A model generated the notes under the pieces. It made no database searches. It saw only the letters and a list, made by a program, of their open reading frames with translations, and was not told the origin of the DNA. Shown piece after piece: positions 1-10,521 of a stretch of DNA of 64,000 nucleotides. Every line of letters begins with the position of its first letter. Position 1 is the stretch's first letter. The DNA is from Rhodococcus spelaei (GTDB lineage Bacteria > Actinomycetota > Actinomycetes > Mycobacteriales > Mycobacteriaceae). Location of the stretch: assembly GCF_006704125.1 (NCBI RefSeq), contig NZ_VIGH01000001.1, positions 495,823 to 559,822 on the forward strand, given 5' to 3'. The translations under genes and the position numbers were made by a program.

Positions 1-1374
1 CTCGTCGAGCATGCCGTCGCGGAGAACGTCTACGCGGGAACGGCAATGGGTCGGCGAGCGGCGTACATGTACGGCGCAGCGCTGCCCCGCGGACCTCGCG
101 GCGCGATCGGCGCCGGCCTCGGGCAGACCACCTCCACCGGAACTCCGACACTCATCAATCCGACTGTGCACGTGTCGAAGACGGGCCAGATGGACACCAT
201 CGACGGGGTGCGCATCGAGTTCCAGATGACGCCGGGTACCGAGGCGCCCGCCGAGATGAACTTCTACTTCCCGGACCTGCGCGCGCTGTGCATGGCGGAG
301 AACGCGACCCACACGCTGCACAACCTGCTGACCCTGCGCGGCGCGGTCGTCCGCGACCCGCACGTGTGGTCCAAATACCTGACCGAGTCGATCAACAAAT
401 ACGCCGCGAAGTCGGACGTCCTGTTCGCCTCGCACCACTGGCCGACCTGGGGCACCGAGCGCCTCACCGAGTTCCTGTCCGTGCAGCGGGACCTCTACGG
501 CTACCTGCACGATCAGACGCTGCGCCGGATCAACAAGGGTCACACCGGAATCGAGATCGCCGAGGAGTTCGAGCTGCCGCCCGCCGTGGCACAGGCCTGG
601 CACACGCACGGCTACTACGGTTCGATCAGTCACAACGTCAAGGCCATCTACCAGCGCTACATGGGCTGGTTCGACGGTAATCCCGCACACTTGTGGGAAC
701 ATCCTCCGGTCGAGTCGGCGAAGCGGCACGTCGAGTTCATGGGCGGATCGCCCGAGGTGCTGCGCAAGGCCCGGGAGTCGTTCGCGGCCGGGGATTTCCG
801 TTGGACCGCGCAGGTGGTGAACTACGTGATCTTCGCGGAGCCCGACAACGCGGAGGCGCGGGCGCTGCAGGCCGACACCCTCGAACAGCTCGGCTACGGA
901 GCCGAGAACGGCACCTGGCGGAACTTCTTCCTGACGGGAGCATACGAGCTGCGCAACGGTCCGGTGGGGACGCCGACCACGACCTCGGCGCAGGACATCG
1001 CAGCCGCGCTCACGGTGGAGCAGGTGTTCGACGCGATGTCACTGCGGATCGACGGACCGCGGGCCTGGTCGGCGCGCATCGTCATCGACTGGAAGATCAC
1101 CGACGAGAACGTCGTGCACCGGACCGAACTGCGCAACGGGCTGCTGGTGCACTGGGACGTCGACGATGCGGGAGTCGACGGCGAATCCACCGCTGCCGAC
1201 GCCACATTCACGTTGGCTCGGCCGATGCTGCTCGGTGTCCTGGTAGGCGGCGTGGACCTGCCGACGGCGATCGGCGACGGCAGCGTCGTCGCCGAGGGCG
1301 ACCTGGCGAAGCTGGCGGAACTCGCCGGCTACCTCGACGACCCGGACCCGGATTTCGCCATCGTGACCCCGTAG
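1..1374 (+). CDS. Alkylsulfatase (SdsA1/BDS1-like, metallo-beta-lactamase type), 5' part missing
   Basis: This enzyme hydrolyses primary or secondary alkyl sulfates to alcohol and sulfate. The frame is open from base 1, so the N-terminal part with the HxHxDH zinc motif lies outside the window. The visible part begins inside the catalytic domain: VAENVYAG and AYMYG are typical of the family, and MAENATHTLHN and SHHWPTWG probably hold the remaining Glu and His zinc ligands. A helical dimerisation region follows (roughly bases 480-900), then an SCP2-like C-terminal domain (from about base 970) that binds the alkyl chain. Unlike the two sulfatases further right, this family does not use formylglycine. 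Stop is TAG at 1372-1374. The family is clear; the exact substrate is not. Confidence 0.93.
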   Translation, partial: LVEHAVAENVYAGTAMGRRAAYMYGAALPRGPRGAIGAGLGQTTSTGTPTLINPTVHVSKTGQMDTIDGVRIEFQMTPGTEAPAEMNFYFPDLRALCMAENATHTLHNLLTLRGAVVRDPHVWSKYLTESINKYAAKSDVLFASHHWPTWGTERLTEFLSVQRDLYGYLHDQTLRRINKGHTGIEIAEEFELPPAVAQAWHTHGYYGSISHNVKAIYQRYMGWFDGNPAHLWEHPPVESAKRHVEFMGGSPEVLRKARESFAAGDFRWTAQVVNYVIFAEPDNAEARALQADTLEQLGYGAENGTWRNFFLTGAYELRNGPVGTPTTTSAQDIAAALTVEQVFDAMSLRIDGPRAWSARIVIDWKITDENVVHRTELRNGLLVHWDVDDAGVDGESTAADATFTLARPMLLGVLVGGVDLPTAIGDGSVVAEGDLAKLAELAGYLDDPDPDFAIVTP

Positions 1375-1484
1375 GGCGCTGGGTCGTGGGGGCGACGCGC
1401 GATCGTTCCTGCTGAGGAGTCGGCCGAAACGCGGTGTCCGAAAGCCGCCAGACAGGTGCGTCGAGTGCTGCGAGATTAGTTCTC

Positions 1485-2282
1485 ATGGAACTCACGTTGA
1501 AGAACAAGACAGCGGTTGTCACCGGTGGTAGCAAGGGAATTGGGCTCGCGATCACCGCGGCGCTCGCGGCCGAAGGTGCGAGCGTGGTGGTCGGATCGCG
1601 GGGCAGCACTCCGGAGCTCGATGTGCTCGTCGCGGAGCGCGGGGTCACGGTGGTACCCGTCGATCTCGCGACCGCGAACGGACCCGCGGAACTGATCCGA
1701 GCGGCGCAGGAGGCATACGGCGGCGTCGACATCCTGGTGAACAACGTCGGCGCCAGCGAACCGGCGGAGTCGATCGTCGGCTTCACGGACGAGCAGTGGC
1801 AGCGGATCTTCGACGTCACCTTCTTCAGTGCCGTGCGGTCGGTGCGTGCCGCGATCCCGGCCATGGAGGGCCGTGGGGGCGGCGCCATCGTCAACATCGG
1901 GTCGCTCAACGCCCGGTTGCCCGCAGGCATGATCGCGCCTTACAGCGCGGCGAAGGCCGCCCTGAGCAACTTCGGCAAGGCCCTCTCGGAGGAGTTCGCG
2001 CCGAAGGGCATCCGGGTCAACACAGTCTCGCCGGGACCGGTGCGTACTCCGCTGTGGACCGCGCCGGGCGGATTCGCCCACATGTTCGCGGACCAGGCGG
2101 GCACCACGGTGGACGACGTCATGAACCGGATGCTGCCGGAAACGATGGGGATCACCACGGGCCGGATCAGCGAGCCGTCGGAGGTGGCGGACCTGGTGCT
2201 GTTCCTCGCCTCCGACCGGGCCGGGAACATCACCGGTGCCGACTACGTGATCGACGGCGGGATGCTGAAGTCCTTGGCCTGA
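1485..2282 (+). CDS. Short-chain dehydrogenase/reductase (SDR)
   Basis: Classical NAD(P)-dependent SDR of about 265 residues. From the ATG at 1485 it begins MELTLKNKTAVVTGG, and the cofactor motif TGGSKGIG lies near residues 14-21. NNVGAS replaces the usual NNAG. The catalytic Tyr-Lys pair is in YSAAKAA, preceded by the Ser of NIGSLN, and the C-terminus ends IDGGMLKSLA as is common in this family. An upstream GTG at 1434 is in frame behind a GAGGAG, but it would add 17 residues unlike SDR N-termini, so the ATG is preferred. Substrate cannot be read from the sequence. The gene converges on the oxidoreductase at 2345 across a strong hairpin. Confidence 0.92.
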   Translation: MELTLKNKTAVVTGGSKGIGLAITAALAAEGASVVVGSRGSTPELDVLVAERGVTVVPVDLATANGPAELIRAAQEAYGGVDILVNNVGASEPAESIVGFTDEQWQRIFDVTFFSAVRSVRAAIPAMEGRGGGAIVNIGSLNARLPAGMIAPYSAAKAALSNFGKALSEEFAPKGIRVNTVSPGPVRTPLWTAPGGFAHMFADQAGTTVDDVMNRMLPETMGITTGRISEPSEVADLVLFLASDRAGNITGADYVIDGGMLKSLA

Positions 2283-2289
2283 ACGAACT

Positions 2290-2329
2290 GTGCGCGCGGT
2301 GTACCCCAACCGGGGTACACCGCGCGCAC
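2290..2329. terminator. Bidirectional terminator hairpin, copy 1 of a dispersed palindrome
   Basis: Perfect 18-bp stem (2290-2307 with 2312-2329) around the loop AACC, in the 62-bp gap between convergent genes. There is no T-tract on either side, as is common for actinobacterial hairpins. A closely related palindrome lies at 59957-59996. Confidence 0.8.
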
Positions 2330-2344
2330 AGGCGGCGGAGCCGC

Positions 2345-4471
2345 TCAGAGCGTGGCAGCGACCTTCCACGCCGAGTGCATTGCGCCCTCGATGTAGTCGA
2401 CCGAGCCTGCGTCGCCGACGACGCGGACGTCGACGCCGGCCGCGGCGAGGGCGTCGGCCAGCGGTGCCGCCGCCGACACCCCGGTGGCCACCACGACCAG
2501 CGAGGCCGGCACGGTGAGGGTCTCGCCGCCGGCGGTGAACTCGACGGTCTTGCGGGTGATGCGCGTGACCGTCGCCTTGCGGTGGATGTTCACCCCCACC
2601 TCGCGGGCGTGCTTGACGGCGGTCCAGCGGCGCGGCATCGCCATCGGGATGCCGAGCTGCTGGCCCTCCTCGATCAGGGTGACGCGGCTGCCGCGTTCGG
2701 CCAGGAACTCGGCGAGCTCGAGGCCGACCAGGGAGCCGCCGATCACCACGACGTTGCGGGCCATCGGCAGGAACCTGAGGAACCGGCCGCTGAGGTCACG
2801 AATCCGCGGCGCGCTCTTGGTGATTCCGGTCAGGCCGGCCACCTGGCCCAGGACCCGGAAGAGCGGTGACTGGTCGGAGACGTCACCGGATCCGGTCATC
2901 AGCGCGCGCATGGTGTCGCCGGTCTGCACGTGCGGCAGGTTGCCGCCGGGCACGTCCGGGCGGTCGCGCACCGCTCCGGTCGCGACGACCACGGCGTCGG
3001 GTGCGAGCGCCTGGACCGACGCGGCCGTGGCCGGGGTGTTCAGCCGGACCTCGACGCCGAGCCGCTTGGTCTCGCCCACCAGCCAGTCGAGGAGGCGTCC
3101 GTTGTCGGGGGTGGTGAGGCTGGAGAACCACAGGGTGCCGCCGAGGCGGTCGGACTTCTCGAGGACCGTGACGCGGTGGCCCCGCTCGGCGGCGACACGG
3201 GCGGACTCGAGGCCGCCCGGGCCGGAGCCGACGACGACCACGTGCTTGCGGGCCTTGATCGCAGGGAACGGCAGCAGGGTCTCGTTGCCGAGCGTGGGGT
3301 TGACCGCGCAGAGCGGTGCCTCGTCCCAGAAGTTCTCCTGCACGCACACGTAGCAGTTGATGCAGGGACGGACCTGCTCGGCGCGGCCCGCCTTGAGCTT
3401 GTTCACCAGGCCGGGGTCGGCCAGCAGCTGGCGGCCCATCGCGGCGAAATCGGTGTGGCCCTCGGCGATCATCTTCTCGCTGACCTCGGGAAGCATCCGG
3501 CCGACCGTGATGACCGGAATCGACACCGCGCGCTTCACGACCGCCGCGTTGGCGGTGTAGTAGCCGACGGTGTTGGGCAGCGGGCCGTCGGTGAAGTTCG
3601 CGAACGCGTTCAGCGCGGTCCCCGTGACGTGGATGGCGTCCGCGCCGGCCTTCTCGAACAGGGCGGCCGCGGCGGCTGCCTCGGCGGGGGTCAGGCCGTC
3701 GGACTCGCCGTACTCCTGGCCGGCGACGCGCACGATGATCGCAAGGCCGTCGCCCACCCTCTCCTTGACCGCGCGGATCACCTCACACGCGAGCCGGGCG
3801 CGGTTCTCCAGCGATCCGCCGTACTCGTCGGTGCGCTGGTTCGAGTAGAGGCTCAGGAACCCGCCGAGGATGTAGTTGTGGGCGCAATGGATCTCGACCG
3901 CGTCACCTCCGGCGGCCAGCACCCGGCCCGCGGCGTCGGCGAACATTCCGACCAGCCAGTCGAGGTCCTCCTGGGTGGCCTCGTGGTACGTGGCCCGCTT
4001 GCCCTCCTGGATGGCGGCCATCTTCCCGAGTTCCTCGGGGGTGCAGTCGGCCATGGCGCTCATGTCGCCGGGCGGCTTCGGCTTGGACGGCACCAGCTGG
4101 GGGCGGCCGTCGAGGTTGTCGATGCGGGCGACCTTGCCGTGGTGCACCATCTGCACGCAGAGCTTGCTGCCGGCCTCGTGGACCGCGTCGGCGAGGGCCT
4201 TGAGTCCGGGGATGAACCGGTCCTCGGACAGGCCGGGCTCCTTGCGGCTGGTGCAGCCCATCGGGTAGGCCACCGCGGCGCAACCCGTGATGATCAGTCC
4301 GGTGCCGCCGGCAGCGCGCGCCACGAAGTGGTCGATGTCGCCCTGGTGGATCTCGCCGTCCTCGCACAGGTTCATGTCCATCGCGGGCAGGACGACCCGG
4401 TTGTCGAGGGTCATCGGCCCGATCGTGCCGGGTGCGAGGAGATGCGTGTATGTCTGGTTGCCGGTCGTCAC
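2345..4471 (-). CDS. NADH:flavin oxidoreductase / 2,4-dienoyl-CoA reductase-like (FMN, FAD, 4Fe-4S)
   Basis: A 708-residue enzyme with the domain order of 2,4-dienoyl-CoA reductase (FadH), trimethylamine dehydrogenase and bile-acid BaiCD/H enzymes. An old-yellow-enzyme TIM barrel occupies about residues 1-340. The Fe-S Cys cluster CINCYVC...C is near 375-395. A flavin/NAD(P)-binding half follows, with dinucleotide motifs VVVGSGPGG (about 415) and VVVIGGSLVG (about 575). QMVHHGK and YGGSLENRAR in the barrel are typical FMN-site segments. The reaction is probably reduction of an unsaturated acyl-CoA or enone. It stands alone, facing the SDR gene. Start is the ATG at 4471. Family sure, substrate unknown. 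Confidence 0.92.
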   Translation of the reverse strand: MTTGNQTYTHLLAPGTIGPMTLDNRVVLPAMDMNLCEDGEIHQGDIDHFVARAAGGTGLIITGCAAVAYPMGCTSRKEPGLSEDRFIPGLKALADAVHEAGSKLCVQMVHHGKVARIDNLDGRPQLVPSKPKPPGDMSAMADCTPEELGKMAAIQEGKRATYHEATQEDLDWLVGMFADAAGRVLAAGGDAVEIHCAHNYILGGFLSLYSNQRTDEYGGSLENRARLACEVIRAVKERVGDGLAIIVRVAGQEYGESDGLTPAEAAAAAALFEKAGADAIHVTGTALNAFANFTDGPLPNTVGYYTANAAVVKRAVSIPVITVGRMLPEVSEKMIAEGHTDFAAMGRQLLADPGLVNKLKAGRAEQVRPCINCYVCVQENFWDEAPLCAVNPTLGNETLLPFPAIKARKHVVVVGSGPGGLESARVAAERGHRVTVLEKSDRLGGTLWFSSLTTPDNGRLLDWLVGETKRLGVEVRLNTPATAASVQALAPDAVVVATGAVRDRPDVPGGNLPHVQTGDTMRALMTGSGDVSDQSPLFRVLGQVAGLTGITKSAPRIRDLSGRFLRFLPMARNVVVIGGSLVGLELAEFLAERGSRVTLIEEGQQLGIPMAMPRRWTAVKHAREVGVNIHRKATVTRITRKTVEFTAGGETLTVPASLVVVATGVSAAAPLADALAAAGVDVRVVGDAGSVDYIEGAMHSAWKVAATL

Positions 4472-4540
4472 GAGTCGAAGCTATTGACAGGTGTGCACGG
4501 TGTGTGCCGACTTCCCGGTCAACGGGACCAGTTCGCAACG

Positions 4541-4579
4541 CAGTGAGGGGCCGCACCCAACGGGTGCGGCCCCTCACTG
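4541..4579 (-). terminator. Terminator hairpin after leuA
   Basis: Perfect 18-bp stem (4541-4558 with 4562-4579) around AAC, 11 bp beyond the leuA stop codon. It separates leuA from the oxidoreductase gene that continues on the same strand. Confidence 0.85.
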
Positions 4580-4590
4580 GACAGGTGAGC

Positions 4591-6537
<1,947 letters not shown>

Positions 6538-6616
6538 CTACCTGCCACCGCGATCTGCCGGGCCTTCACCCGCGACGAATGATGCCCGGCGTCGCACGAA
6601 CCACCAGGCTGAGGCG

Positions 6617-8305
6617 ATGGTGTCGATACGCCCCGCGGTGGTCGGGTGGCTCCGCGACCGCATGCCGGAGCGGAAGTTCCTCAAGGCCGACGTGGTCGCC
6701 GCGATCCCCGGCGCGATCAGCAGCGTTCCCGACGGAATGGCGTCGGGAGTGCTGGCCGGCGTCAGTCCGGTGCACGGGCTGTACGCCAGCTTCGCCGGAC
6801 CACTGTTCGGGGGCATGCAGACCAGCACCAAGCTCATGGTGGTGACCACGACCAGCGCGTCGGCGCTGGCGGCCGGTTCGGCATTGGCCGAGGTGCCGGA
6901 GGCGGACCGCTCGGATGCGCTGATCCTGCTCACCCTGGTCGCGGGCCTGGTCATGATCGCGGCCGCACTGCTGCGGCTCGGCCGGTACACCCGATTCGTC
7001 TCGCATTCGGTGATGACCGGATTTCTCACCGGTATCGCGGTCAACATCATGTTCGGCCAGATCGCGGACTTCACCGGGGCGAGTGCGAGCGGGTCGGTCG
7101 CGATCGCGAAGGCTTTCGACGTGATCACCAACCCGACCCGCATCGACCTGGCGTCGCTGGTGACGGGAGTTCTCGCGCTGCTGTTGTTGGTCGGGCTGGC
7201 CCGGACCCGGCTGGCACTGTTCAGCGCGCTCATCGCGCTGGTGGTGCCCTGCCTCGTGGTGATCGGGTTCGGACTCGACGGCGTGGCGCGGGTGGCCGAC
7301 GTCGGGGCCATCCCGACCGGGATCCCGCTGCCGCAGATCCCGGACCTCGGACTGCTCTCGCCGTCGCTGATCGGCGGCGGGCTGGCGGTCGCGGCCATCG
7401 TGCTGGTGCAGGGTGCGGGCGTGGCGGAGGCGGCACCGAACCGGGACGGCACCCGCTCACGAACCAATCAGGACTTCTCCGCACAGGGAATCGGCAACAT
7501 CGGCTCCGCCCTGTTCGGGGGCATGCCGGTCGGCGGGTCGGTGGGGCAGACGGCCCTCAACGAGACCGCCGGGGCCCGAAGTCGTTGGGCGGCAGTGCTG
7601 TCCGGAGTGTGGATGCTGATCATCCTCGTGGTGTTCTCGGGACTGGTCGGCAAGGTGCCCATGCCGACGCTCGCGGCGGTGTTGATCTTCGCTGCCGTCG
7701 GGTCCATCCGGCCCGCCCAGATCACGTCGATCCTGCGGAGCGGGCCGAGTTCGATCATCGCTCTGGTCACCACATTCCTTGCGACGCTCTTGCTTCCGGT
7801 CACCGCGGCAGTGGGTATCGGCGTCGCGCTGTCGCTGTTGCTGCAACTGAACCAGGAGGCCGTGGACCTGAAGGTGGTGCGACTGGTGCCGGCAGACGGC
7901 GGTGGGCTCGGCGAGGAAGCGGCCCCGAAGATGTTGCGCAGCAGAGAGGTTGTGGTGCTCGACGTGTACGGCAGCCTCTTCTACGCTGGTGCCAAGACCC
8001 TCCAGGTCCGACTGCCCGACCCCGGCGAGGCGGAGTCTCCGGAGGTAGTCCTGCGGCTGCGGGGGAGGACCACGCTGGGGGCGACCTTCTTCAAGGTGAT
8101 CGCCGACTACTCCGCGAAGTTGGACCGCCGTGGCGGACGGCTCTACCTCAGCGGACTCACCCCCGAGGCGCTCGCGTACTGGGACCAGGAGCGCCTCGAC
8201 AGTCAGGGGGTCATCCTCGAGACCTTCGAGGCGACGAGTCGTCTCGGCGAGTCCACGCTCAGTGCCTTCGAGGCCGCCGAACGGCGGCTGGTGCGCAAGA
8301 TCTGA
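6617..8305 (+). CDS. SulP/SLC26-family anion transporter with STAS domain (1 of 3)
   Basis: Inner-membrane permease of 562 residues, probably moving sulfate, bicarbonate or a related anion in symport. Ten or more hydrophobic segments occupy about residues 20-415, including GAISSVPDGMASGVLAGVSPVHGLYAS, the equivalent of the SulP signature region. A C-terminal cytoplasmic STAS domain runs from about 440 to 560, with VVVLDVYGSLFYAGAKTLQ. It is divergent from leuA with a shared upstream region that also holds the leuA leader. It is less similar to the other two SulP proteins in the window than those are to each other, judging by motifs. The transported anion cannot be fixed from sequence. Confidence 0.9.
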   Translation: MVSIRPAVVGWLRDRMPERKFLKADVVAAIPGAISSVPDGMASGVLAGVSPVHGLYASFAGPLFGGMQTSTKLMVVTTTSASALAAGSALAEVPEADRSDALILLTLVAGLVMIAAALLRLGRYTRFVSHSVMTGFLTGIAVNIMFGQIADFTGASASGSVAIAKAFDVITNPTRIDLASLVTGVLALLLLVGLARTRLALFSALIALVVPCLVVIGFGLDGVARVADVGAIPTGIPLPQIPDLGLLSPSLIGGGLAVAAIVLVQGAGVAEAAPNRDGTRSRTNQDFSAQGIGNIGSALFGGMPVGGSVGQTALNETAGARSRWAAVLSGVWMLIILVVFSGLVGKVPMPTLAAVLIFAAVGSIRPAQITSILRSGPSSIIALVTTFLATLLLPVTAAVGIGVALSLLLQLNQEAVDLKVVRLVPADGGGLGEEAAPKMLRSREVVVLDVYGSLFYAGAKTLQVRLPDPGEAESPEVVLRLRGRTTLGATFFKVIADYSAKLDRRGGRLYLSGLTPEALAYWDQERLDSQGVILETFEATSRLGESTLSAFEAAERRLVRKI

Positions 8306-8399
8306 GCCTGGATCACCGTCCGATCTGGGCGATTGTCCAAGTCCTGGACGCTTGTTTCACAAAACACAAGCAGCCGCCCGGTCCGTTGGCTACTGTGTG

Positions 8400-8430
8400 C
8401 CGGTCAGGGTGGATTCGGCCCCCTGACCGG
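8400..8430 (+). promoter_or_regulatory. Inverted repeat before the pentapeptide-repeat gene
   Basis: CCGGTCAGGG (8400-8409) and CCCTGACCGG (8421-8430) form perfect 10-bp arms around 11 bases, ending 25 bp before the next start codon. It could be an operator or a 5'-UTR hairpin; a terminator for the upstream SulP gene is also possible. Confidence 0.4.
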
Positions 8431-8455
8431 TGGTTTTCGCGGAAGTGAGTTGTGT

Positions 8456-9181
8456 ATGTCGGCGTTGGTGAACGGCACAGTTCGGATCGGCTCTCGGCGA
8501 CGTCGCGTTGCGACTCACATCGGCACAGTAGTGGCGGGTGCCGGCCTGGCTCTGGCCGCAGCGGCCGTGGCGGCACCGGCCGCGAGCGCGGACACCGTCG
8601 TCGGCACCTGCACCATCGTCTCGGCGCCGACCGCCGCGCACTTCACGAACTGCGCGGGTGCGAACCTGGCCGGCGCGAGTCTCGCCGGGATCGACCTGAC
8701 CGGGGCGAACCTGTCCGGCGCCAACCTGCTGGGGGCCACCCTGTCCGGCGCGAACCTGTCCGGGGCGAACCTGTCCGGCGCCTACCTCTACCTCGCCTAC
8801 GCGCCGAAGGTGAACCTGTCGGGGGCGAACCTCGAGTCTGCGACCCTCCTCAGCGCGACCCTCACCGACGCGAACCTGACCGGTGCCAAGCTCAAGGGCG
8901 CGAACCTGCACGGAGCCAATGTGGTCGGCGCGACCTTGACGGGCGCAGACTCCGCGGACCTGACCGGTGCGATCACCGGGGCCACCGACCCGACCACGCC
9001 GAGCACTCCGACCACACCCACGACCCCCGAGCGGGACCCGAACTCGCCGCTGTTCGGCTCGGCCGTGACGGGCTCGACCAACATCAGTGGCATGGGCAAC
9101 ACCGCCCAGGTTCCTGCGCCGCTGCAGCCGCTGATCGGTTCCGCCGTGACCGGCTCCACCAACATCAGCGGGATGAACTAA
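8456..9181 (+). CDS. Secreted pentapeptide-repeat protein
   Basis: A 241-residue exported protein of unknown role. A basic N-terminus (RIGSRRRR) and a hydrophobic stretch at residues 22-40 precede a likely signal-peptidase site ASA|D at 45. From about 66 to 173 come tandem A(N/D)LxG pentapeptides, which fold into a right-handed quadrilateral beta-helix. A Thr/Pro-rich linker (about 177-192) follows, and the C-terminal 45 residues carry the segment [13 protein letters not shown] twice (201-213 and 228-240). The ATG at 8456 is chosen because the signal peptide starts there; a longer frame from 8333 adds unrelated residues. Cytoplasmic pentapeptide proteins such as Qnr/MfpA protect gyrase, but export makes that role unlikely here. 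Confidence 0.85.
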   Translation: MSALVNGTVRIGSRRRRVATHIGTVVAGAGLALAAAAVAAPAASADTVVGTCTIVSAPTAAHFTNCAGANLAGASLAGIDLTGANLSGANLLGATLSGANLSGANLSGAYLYLAYAPKVNLSGANLESATLLSATLTDANLTGAKLKGANLHGANVVGATLTGADSADLTGAITGATDPTTPSTPTTPTTPERDPNSPLFGSAVTGSTNISGMGNTAQVPAPLQPLIGSAVTGSTNISGMN

Positions 9182-9228
9182 CCCCGAACACCGCCCGGAC
9201 AGCGGGCACCCGCGCCTATCGTTGACCC

Positions 9229-10215
9229 GTGACGGCGACACTGCGGGCCGATCTGGTGTGCGAGGGCGGCGGCGTGCGCGGCATCGGGCTCGTCGGTGCG
9301 GTACAGGCGCTCGGCATGGCCGGCTACACGTTCCCGCGCATCGCCGGATCCAGTGCGGGGGCGATCGTGAGCGCACTGGTCGCGGCCCTGCAGCATGCCG
9401 GCGAGCCCATCTCCCGTCTGCACGACATCATGGCCACCCTCGACTACCGAAAATTCGAGGACCCGGGCCTGATCGGTCGGATCCCACTCGTGGGTGGACC
9501 ACTGTCACTGATCCTGTGGGACGGTCGCTACCAGGGCGCCTACCTGGAGAAGTTCCTCGCAGGCACCCTCGCGGACCTCGGCGTGCGTACCTTCGGTGAC
9601 CTGCGGACCGACGAGAGCGCGATCCGGTACAAATGGTCGCTGGTGGTCACTGCCAGCGACCTGTCACGGCGCCGGCTGGTCCGGATCCCCTGGGACCTCC
9701 CGCTGTACGGACTCGACCCCGACGAATTCCCGATCGCACGTGCGGTGCGGGCGTCGGCGGCCATCCCGTTCCTGTTCGAGCCGGTGCGCGTGGGAGGCGC
9801 CACGTGGGTGGACGGCGGTCTGCTGTCGAACTTCCCGATCGACCTGTTCGACCGGCCGGACAACCTGGCGGCGCGCTGGCCGACGTTCGGGATCCGGCTC
9901 GTCGCTCCACCCGGCCTGCCCCCCACTCATCCGGTGGGAGGGCCGCTCTCGCTGTCGCTCGCGATGCTCGACACCCTGCTCAGCAATCAGGACTCTGCGT
10001 ACATCGACGATCCGTGCACCGTTCGCCGGACTGTCTTCGTGCCCGCCGACGTGGTGAGCGCGATCGACTTCCGGATCAGTCCGGAGCAGTCGTCTGCGCT
10101 GTACGACAGGGGAGTGTCGGCGGGTACTGAGTTCTTGCGTACCTGGAACTGGCCGAAGTACCGGTCCGAATGCGGCCGCGTCAATCCGGAAGGCGGCGCA
10201 TCTCGACGACGGTGA
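9229..10215 (+). CDS. Patatin-like phospholipase
   Basis: A lipid acyl hydrolase of 328 residues with a Ser-Asp dyad. The oxyanion-hole motif GGGVRG is at residues 13-18, the nucleophile elbow GSSAG at 40-44 (Ser42) and the catalytic Asp in VDGGLLSN at about 195. There is no signal peptide, so it is probably cytoplasmic or membrane-peripheral. The GTG start at 9229 lies 7 bases after a TATCGT, so the message may be leaderless; no clear ribosome site is seen. Its last 35 bases overlap the end of the small minus-strand gene at 10181. Substrate is unknown. Confidence 0.9.
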   Translation: MTATLRADLVCEGGGVRGIGLVGAVQALGMAGYTFPRIAGSSAGAIVSALVAALQHAGEPISRLHDIMATLDYRKFEDPGLIGRIPLVGGPLSLILWDGRYQGAYLEKFLAGTLADLGVRTFGDLRTDESAIRYKWSLVVTASDLSRRRLVRIPWDLPLYGLDPDEFPIARAVRASAAIPFLFEPVRVGGATWVDGGLLSNFPIDLFDRPDNLAARWPTFGIRLVAPPGLPPTHPVGGPLSLSLAMLDTLLSNQDSAYIDDPCTVRRTVFVPADVVSAIDFRISPEQSSALYDRGVSAGTEFLRTWNWPKYRSECGRVNPEGGASRRR

Positions 10216-10405
10216 TGCCGAGCGCGTCGAATCGCGCGAGCATTCCGCGCAGCTGGGTGTCGTCGTCGATCGGCCCGTACAGGGCGGTGTATGCGTGCGG
10301 CGCCTGTGACACCGAAAGCTCGGGAAAGGCGGCCAGGACGCGTTCCGACAGGTCACCGCGGACGAGGAACTCGTACCGGATACGGGCGGGCTGGGGGTGG
10401 GTCAC
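10181..10405 (-). CDS. Small conserved-looking protein, 74 aa
   Basis: Not assigned to a named family. The GTG start at 10405 has a strong ribosome site, AAGGAGG, 8 bases upstream, which is the main support for the gene. The protein has an alternating pattern resembling a compact alpha/beta fold (YEFLVRGDLS, then GITVVEMRR at the end). Similar short proteins with a YExxVRGxLS start are, from memory, common hypothetical genes in actinobacteria. Its 3' end overlaps the patatin gene tail-to-tail by 35 bp. It lies downstream of, and on the same strand as, the LAL regulator with a 116-bp gap, so it may be co-transcribed with it. Confidence 0.7.
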   Translation of the reverse strand: MTHPQPARIRYEFLVRGDLSERVLAAFPELSVSQAPHAYTALYGPIDDDTQLRGMLARFDALGITVVEMRRLPD

Positions 10406-10521
10406 CGACGCAGCCTCCTTGCTGTCGACTATCGCCGGCGACGCGCCGGCTGGTATTCGACTCAGTCTCGGCCCGAGAGGTGTTCGGCGCCTCACCCGTC
10501 GGTGGTGAAAAGGTGCGTCGG

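Noticed and set aside
8333..8455. Longer N-terminus for the pentapeptide-repeat protein
   Set aside because: The residues before 8456 are not signal-peptide-like and cross the inverted repeat at 8400-8430.
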